Assembly (NCBI GenBank): GCA_041655035.1
Contig: JBAZCN010000066.1
Span: forward strand, 1 to 17,118
Length of the DNA: 17,118 nucleotides
From: NAT127 sp041655035
GTDB lineage: Bacteria; Pseudomonadota; Gammaproteobacteria; Pseudomonadales; Porticoccaceae
Direction of reading: 5' to 3'
This document shows, piece after piece, positions 14,180-17,118 of the stretch. A model generated the notes under the pieces. That model was not told the origin of the DNA. It did not search any database and worked only from the letters and a program-made list of their open reading frames with translations. The translations under genes were made by a program, and so were the position numbers. Every line of letters starts with the position of its first letter. Positions within the stretch are counted from its first letter, which is position 1.

Positions 14180-15352
14180 TCAGACCGCGCTGGTAGGCGC
14201 CTTGGCAATCACCGGCCGCGGCCGGTGCGCCGCCGGATCCCCGTCGTCGATCTCCTCAGTGTCGATGTCTTCCTCGCTGTCGCCGTCGTGAAGCCATTCG
14301 CGCCAGATCGCCAGCAGCAGGGCCATCAATACCGGCCCGATGAACAGGCCGATCAGCCCCATGGTCTTGACGCCGCCGATCAACCCGAAGAATGTCAGCA
14401 GAAAAGGCAGCTTGATCGGGCCGCCCACCAGGCTTGGGCGTATGGTCTTGTCGACGATGAACAGCTCGATCGAACCCCACAGGAACAGCCCGAGGCCGGC
14501 CAGCGGCGAGCCGCTGCCCACCAGGTAGAGCGACACCAGGGTAAAGGCGAGGGGTGCGCCGCCGGGAATCAGCGCCATGAAACCGGTGATGATGCCGAGC
14601 GCCACCGGTGACGGCACGCCGGCGATCCAGTAGGCGATGCCGAGGATGATGCCTTCGCCGATGGCGATCAGGCCCATGCCGACCACGGTGGCGCTGATGG
14701 TGACGGGCACCATGCGCGAAAAGCGTTGCCAGCGCGCGGGCAGGATGCGTTCACCGATGCGGTCGAGCTGGGCCACCAGGCGGTGCCCGTCCTTGCAGAT
14801 GAAAAACAGCGTGAGCAGCATGAACAGCAGGGTCAGGGCGATGGAAAATACCTTGGTGCCGGTACTCATCACCACCCGTGAGATATTGCCCAGGTGCTGG
14901 CCGCTGAACAGCTGGACGATCTCGCTGACCGCTTGCGGGTGATTCAGGTACTCGTTCCAGCGGTCGGCCACCCAGGCGCCGCCCAGGGGCAGGGCGGCGA
15001 TCCAGTCGGGGGCGATGGCGCCCTGGCGGTTCGCTTCCAACAGCCAGCCGATCCAGGTGCGCGCTTCGTGCAGGGCGAAGGAAAAGGCCAGGGTCATCGG
15101 CACGATCAACACCGCGAGGATCACCACCAGGGCAATGGCGGCCGCCAGCGTGGTGCTGCCGTTGCAGGCGCGCACCAGTCGCTGGTACAGCGGCCAGCCG
15201 GCGAAGGCGATGATCAGCGCCGCCAGCACTGGCACGATGAAGCTGTGGAAGAAATAGACGCCCGCGGCGGCGATCAGGAACAGCAGCCAACGGGCCACGG
15301 GATGGGAGGGCAGGATCGACTGGGCGGGAGGGGTTGTTTCCATGCCTGCCAT
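14180..15352 (-). CDS. AI-2E/PerM-family membrane transporter
   Basis: A 390-residue polytopic inner-membrane protein of the AI-2E transporter family (PerM, YdiK, TqsA). Hydrophobic segments are seen at about 21-50 (two), 68-93, 165-190, 225-255, 260-290 and 330-365. Conserved wording includes the FICKDG motif after the fourth helix, GIAYWIAGVPSPVALGI, GFMALIPGGAPLAF and LIGGVKTMGLIGLFIGPVL near the end. The C-terminal tail is acidic (DGDSEEDIDTEEIDDGD), which is common in the family. Members range from a proposed autoinducer-2 exporter to Na+(Li+)/H+ antiporters, so the substrate here is open. The first ATG (15352) is kept; Met4 is as plausible, neither having a strong ribosome site. It lies 100 nt downstream of the amidase gene, past that gene's terminator, so it probably has its own promoter. 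Confidence 0.9.
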   Translation of the reverse strand: MAGMETTPPAQSILPSHPVARWLLFLIAAAGVYFFHSFIVPVLAALIIAFAGWPLYQRLVRACNGSTTLAAAIALVVILAVLIVPMTLAFSFALHEARTWIGWLLEANRQGAIAPDWIAALPLGGAWVADRWNEYLNHPQAVSEIVQLFSGQHLGNISRVVMSTGTKVFSIALTLLFMLLTLFFICKDGHRLVAQLDRIGERILPARWQRFSRMVPVTISATVVGMGLIAIGEGIILGIAYWIAGVPSPVALGIITGFMALIPGGAPLAFTLVSLYLVGSGSPLAGLGLFLWGSIELFIVDKTIRPSLVGGPIKLPFLLTFFGLIGGVKTMGLIGLFIGPVLMALLLAIWREWLHDGDSEEDIDTEEIDDGDPAAHRPRPVIAKAPTSAV

Positions 15353-15393
15353 TGCATCACAAATCGCCCAGTTTATGGAAGTGATGTCGCCGC

Positions 15394-15422
15394 AAAAAAG
15401 GCCGTGCCGGGAAGGGCTGGCC
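15394..15422 (-). terminator. Intrinsic terminator after the amidase gene
   Basis: On the minus strand GGCC-A-GCC, loop CTTCCC, GGC-AC-GGCC is followed by six T residues (15399-15394). The seven G:C pairs are broken only by a small internal loop. It sits 30 nt after the amidase stop and 40 nt before the permease start, separating the two transcripts. Confidence 0.7.
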
Positions 15423-15452
15423 GACGATTGCCCTGGCCGCCGCGCCGCGTCC

Positions 15453-16862
15453 TCAGCAGCGGAGTGGCGGACGTGTCGACCAGGGCTGGATCAGTTCCAG
15501 GGCCCGGCACATCCTGAGTACGATACTCTCCTGCCCGGCGGGGGCGATGACCTGCAACCCTACCGGCAGGTCGTCCACCAGCCCGCAGGGAAACGAGGCG
15601 GCGGTGCCGTGGCTGACATTCACTACCGAGGTGTAGTGGGTGCCCATGTGATCGTCGTCGTAGGGCTGGGCCCAGCCAGCGGGAATGGGTGGCGCCACCA
15701 CCGCCATGGTGGGAGAGCAAATCACGTCGTGACTGGCAAATATTCTGTTCAGTTGCTGCTGGGCGGCGGCGGTCATCGCCTTGGCTTCCCGGTATTCGGC
15801 TGCGGAGGGGAGCGGTGCTTGCAGCAACTGGGCAACACCGGGCATCAGCAGCTCAGGATCCCGCAGGCACTTCGCCAGATTCTCCTGTGACTGCACATAG
15901 GGCAGAGCAACATCGGGTTCATACAGGGCGTAGCCCCGGGTATAGATGCCGAAGGCCGGCCAGATGTCATCGATATGAATGGCGGGTTCCTCGACGGTGG
16001 CCCCTGCCTCGGTGAGGCGGAACGCCGCGGCCCGGGCCGTTGCGATCACCCGGGGATCGGCGGCAATCCAGCCAAAATTCCCGGTCCAGGCGACCCGCAA
16101 TCCTTTCACACCCCTGTCGAGTTCCGCCAGGTAATCGCCGGATTGCCGTTGAGGATCGGCCATGACCTGGAGCAAGAGCGCGGCATCCCGCACGTCCCGG
16201 GTCATGGGTCCCAGGCTGGCGTGGGGGCTGTAACTGAAGGTCCCCTGGTCCGGCACGCTGCCGGGAGTGGGATGCAGACCGAAGACGCCATTCAGCGCCG
16301 AGGGGATCCTCACCGATCCGCCACCATCGGACCCCACCGCCAGCGGCGTCATCCCCGCCGCGACGCAGACCCCGGACCCGCCGCTGGAAGCACCGGATAT
16401 CCGCCGGGGATCATAGGGGTTGCGGGCTTCCTCGCCGATTCTGTTGACCGACCTGGGCCACATGGCGAACTCCGGGAGCTGGGTCTTGCCGATGATGATT
16501 GCGCCGGCAGCCCGCAGCCGCTCGACCAGGGCGGCGTCCCGGGAAGGGGTGAAATCCCGGTAGACCAGGGAGCCGCCCGTCGAGGGTATGCCGCGGGTCC
16601 AGATATCGTCCTTGAGGGCAATGGGTACGCCGTGCAGCGGCCCCGGCAACTGCCCGTTCCTCACCGCGGCGTCCGCCGCGCGGGCCTGTTCGAGGGCCTG
16701 CTCGCCGGCCACCGTGATGAAGCTGTGGAGCTGGGGATCGAGGCTCGCGATCCGCTCGAGGGTCGCGCCGACAAGTGTCTCTGCGCTCAGGTTGCCCCTG
16801 GTGATTTCATTGACGAGATGCCAGGCGGGAAGCCAGGCCAATGCGTCGGTTACCTTGTCCAT
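15453..16862 (-). CDS. Amidase-signature family hydrolase
   Basis: A 469-residue enzyme of the amidase signature family, which hydrolyses C-N amide bonds with a Ser-cisSer-Lys triad. The triad is Lys84 (ALKDDIW), cis-Ser159 (GASSGGSG) and nucleophile Ser183 (GSDGGGSVRIPSA); the spacings of 75 and 24 residues are those of well-studied family members such as FAAH. The C-terminal part (VICSPTMAVVAPP, then NVSHGTAASFPCG and DDLPVGLQVIAP) is standard. The start at 16862 is chosen because AAGAGGAG precedes it and the promoter at 16898-16925 lies just upstream; the longer frame from 16925 would begin inside the promoter. There is no signal peptide. It is not GatA: no gatB or gatC is near, and the ending is that of stand-alone amidases. 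The substrate is unknown. Confidence 0.93.
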   Translation of the reverse strand: MDKVTDALAWLPAWHLVNEITRGNLSAETLVGATLERIASLDPQLHSFITVAGEQALEQARAADAAVRNGQLPGPLHGVPIALKDDIWTRGIPSTGGSLVYRDFTPSRDAALVERLRAAGAIIIGKTQLPEFAMWPRSVNRIGEEARNPYDPRRISGASSGGSGVCVAAGMTPLAVGSDGGGSVRIPSALNGVFGLHPTPGSVPDQGTFSYSPHASLGPMTRDVRDAALLLQVMADPQRQSGDYLAELDRGVKGLRVAWTGNFGWIAADPRVIATARAAAFRLTEAGATVEEPAIHIDDIWPAFGIYTRGYALYEPDVALPYVQSQENLAKCLRDPELLMPGVAQLLQAPLPSAAEYREAKAMTAAAQQQLNRIFASHDVICSPTMAVVAPPIPAGWAQPYDDDHMGTHYTSVVNVSHGTAASFPCGLVDDLPVGLQVIAPAGQESIVLRMCRALELIQPWSTRPPLRC

Positions 16863-16897
16863 CGCCGCTCTCCTCTTTGTAGTTGTCCTTTCCGAGA

Positions 16898-16925
16898 ATT
16901 GTCCCCTTTCGAGAGCAGGTGTCAA
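16898..16925 (-). promoter_or_regulatory. Sigma-70 promoter of the amidase gene
   Basis: Minus strand TTGACA (16925-16920) is a perfect -35 box, followed by 16 nt and GACAAT (16903-16898; 4 of 6 to TATAAT). Transcription would begin near 16890, leaving a leader of about 28 nt that carries the AAGAGGAG ribosome site. Confidence 0.65.
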
Positions 16926-16963
16926 ATGGGCGGAGTGCCTGTGGCCGGAAACTGGCGAATTCC

Positions 16964-16984
16964 GACGGACGAATGCCCTCCGTC
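16964..16984. repeat. 6-bp inverted repeat GACGGA/TCCGTC upstream of the amidase promoter
   Basis: GACGGA (16964-16969) pairs exactly with TCCGTC (16979-16984) over a 9-nt spacer. It lies about 40 nt upstream of the -35 box of the amidase, a position suited to an activator site. No regulator can be named. Confidence 0.3.
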
Positions 16985-16991
16985 ATAGAAC

Positions 16992-17052
16992 AGGCCCGGA
17001 CTTCCTCCCGCCGCTGTATAGCGGAACCGACGCGGTGACTGCCGGGCCTTTT
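16992..17052 (+). terminator. Terminator-like dyad AGGCCCGG/CCGGGCCT with TTTT
   Basis: AGGCCCGG (16992-16999) is the exact reverse complement of CCGGGCCT (17042-17049), which runs into a TTTT tract. The 42 nt between hold a smaller CCGCT/AGCGG hairpin with a GTAT loop. It could be a terminator of a short plus-strand transcript, or the closing stem of a small structured RNA. No plus-strand gene ends here, so its purpose is unclear. Confidence 0.35.
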
Positions 17053-17060
17053 GTCTGAGG

Positions 17061-17069
17061 TGGTATCAT
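17061..17069 (+). promoter_or_regulatory. Extended -10 promoter at right edge
   Basis: TGG followed by TATCAT (17064-17069) matches an extended -10 element, with 5 of 6 bases of TATAAT. There is no clear -35 box. A start near 17076 would give a leader of about 28 nt before the ATG at 17104. Confidence 0.35.
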
Positions 17070-17103
17070 GGCGCCCCCTTGCTGAACGAGCCCACGGCAC
17101 CCC

Positions 17104-17118
17104 ATGCCCGCCATTCAC
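17104..17118 (+). CDS. Possible start of a further plus-strand gene (partial)
   Basis: An ATG at 17104 opens five codons (MPAIH) before the window ends. It is divergent from the amidase gene and suitably placed after the extended -10 element, but it has no clear ribosome site. Too little is present to name a product. Confidence 0.3.

Noticed and set aside
16980..17030. On the minus strand GGGAGGAAGTCCGGGC recalls the conserved GAGGAAAGTCCGGGC core of bacterial RNase P RNA.
   Set aside because: One A is missing, the following conserved bases do not match, and the remaining roughly 300 nt of such an RNA would have to run through the amidase promoter and coding sequence.
1..17118. Looked for tRNA genes, CRISPR repeats, insertion-sequence ends and attachment sites.
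   Set aside because: None seen; the only tandem repeat is the short 15-bp set before ydbH, and no transposase or integrase motif is present.

Overview
The window is GC-rich, densely coding bacterial DNA with a strong preference for G/C at third codon positions. The set of genes (an FecCD-type permease and TonB-dependent receptor, an AaeXAB-like efflux set, SrkA/YihE, and YdbH-YnbE-YdbL) points to a Gram-negative gammaproteobacterium, probably a free-living one. I cannot name the genus from sequence alone. It reads as ordinary chromosome: I see no rRNA or tRNA, CRISPR array, transposase or other mobile-element gene.

Layout. Positions 1-3349 (minus strand) hold an iron-siderophore uptake pair: an outer-membrane TonB-dependent receptor followed by an inner-membrane FecCD permease, whose stop codon falls at the left edge. 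An AT-rich intergenic stretch (3350-3916) carries a perfect dyad with Fur-like hexamers. It separates the receptor from a divergent gene for a CrtC/AttH-type lipocalin-like protein (3917-4825). Positions 4859-8448 (minus) are a tight four-gene operon: a MarR-type regulator, an AaeB-like FUSC efflux protein, an AaeX-like DUF1656 peptide and an AaeA-like membrane-fusion protein. A MarR-operator-like palindrome overlaps the likely promoter.

Positions 8882-14064 (plus) form a co-directional block: a small DUF4870-like membrane protein, a fumarylacetoacetate-hydrolase-family enzyme, the stress kinase SrkA, and the ydbH-ynbE-ydbL set that maintains lipid transport between the two membranes. A strong hairpin closes the block. 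Positions 14180-16862 (minus) hold an AI-2E/PerM-family permease and, upstream of it, an amidase-signature enzyme with its own near-consensus promoter and terminator. The right edge has a terminator-like dyad, an extended -10 promoter and perhaps the first five codons of another plus-strand gene.

How the parts work together: the left third is iron acquisition, the centre is export of small, probably aromatic, acids under MarR control, and the plus-strand block concerns envelope and stress homeostasis. The least explained items are the lipocalin-like gene sharing the iron-regulated intergenic region, two short ORFs whose stops overlap the starts of the permease and of ydbH (the second contains 15-bp repeats), and the structured leader before 8882. 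I found no clear evidence of a wholly new multi-gene system.
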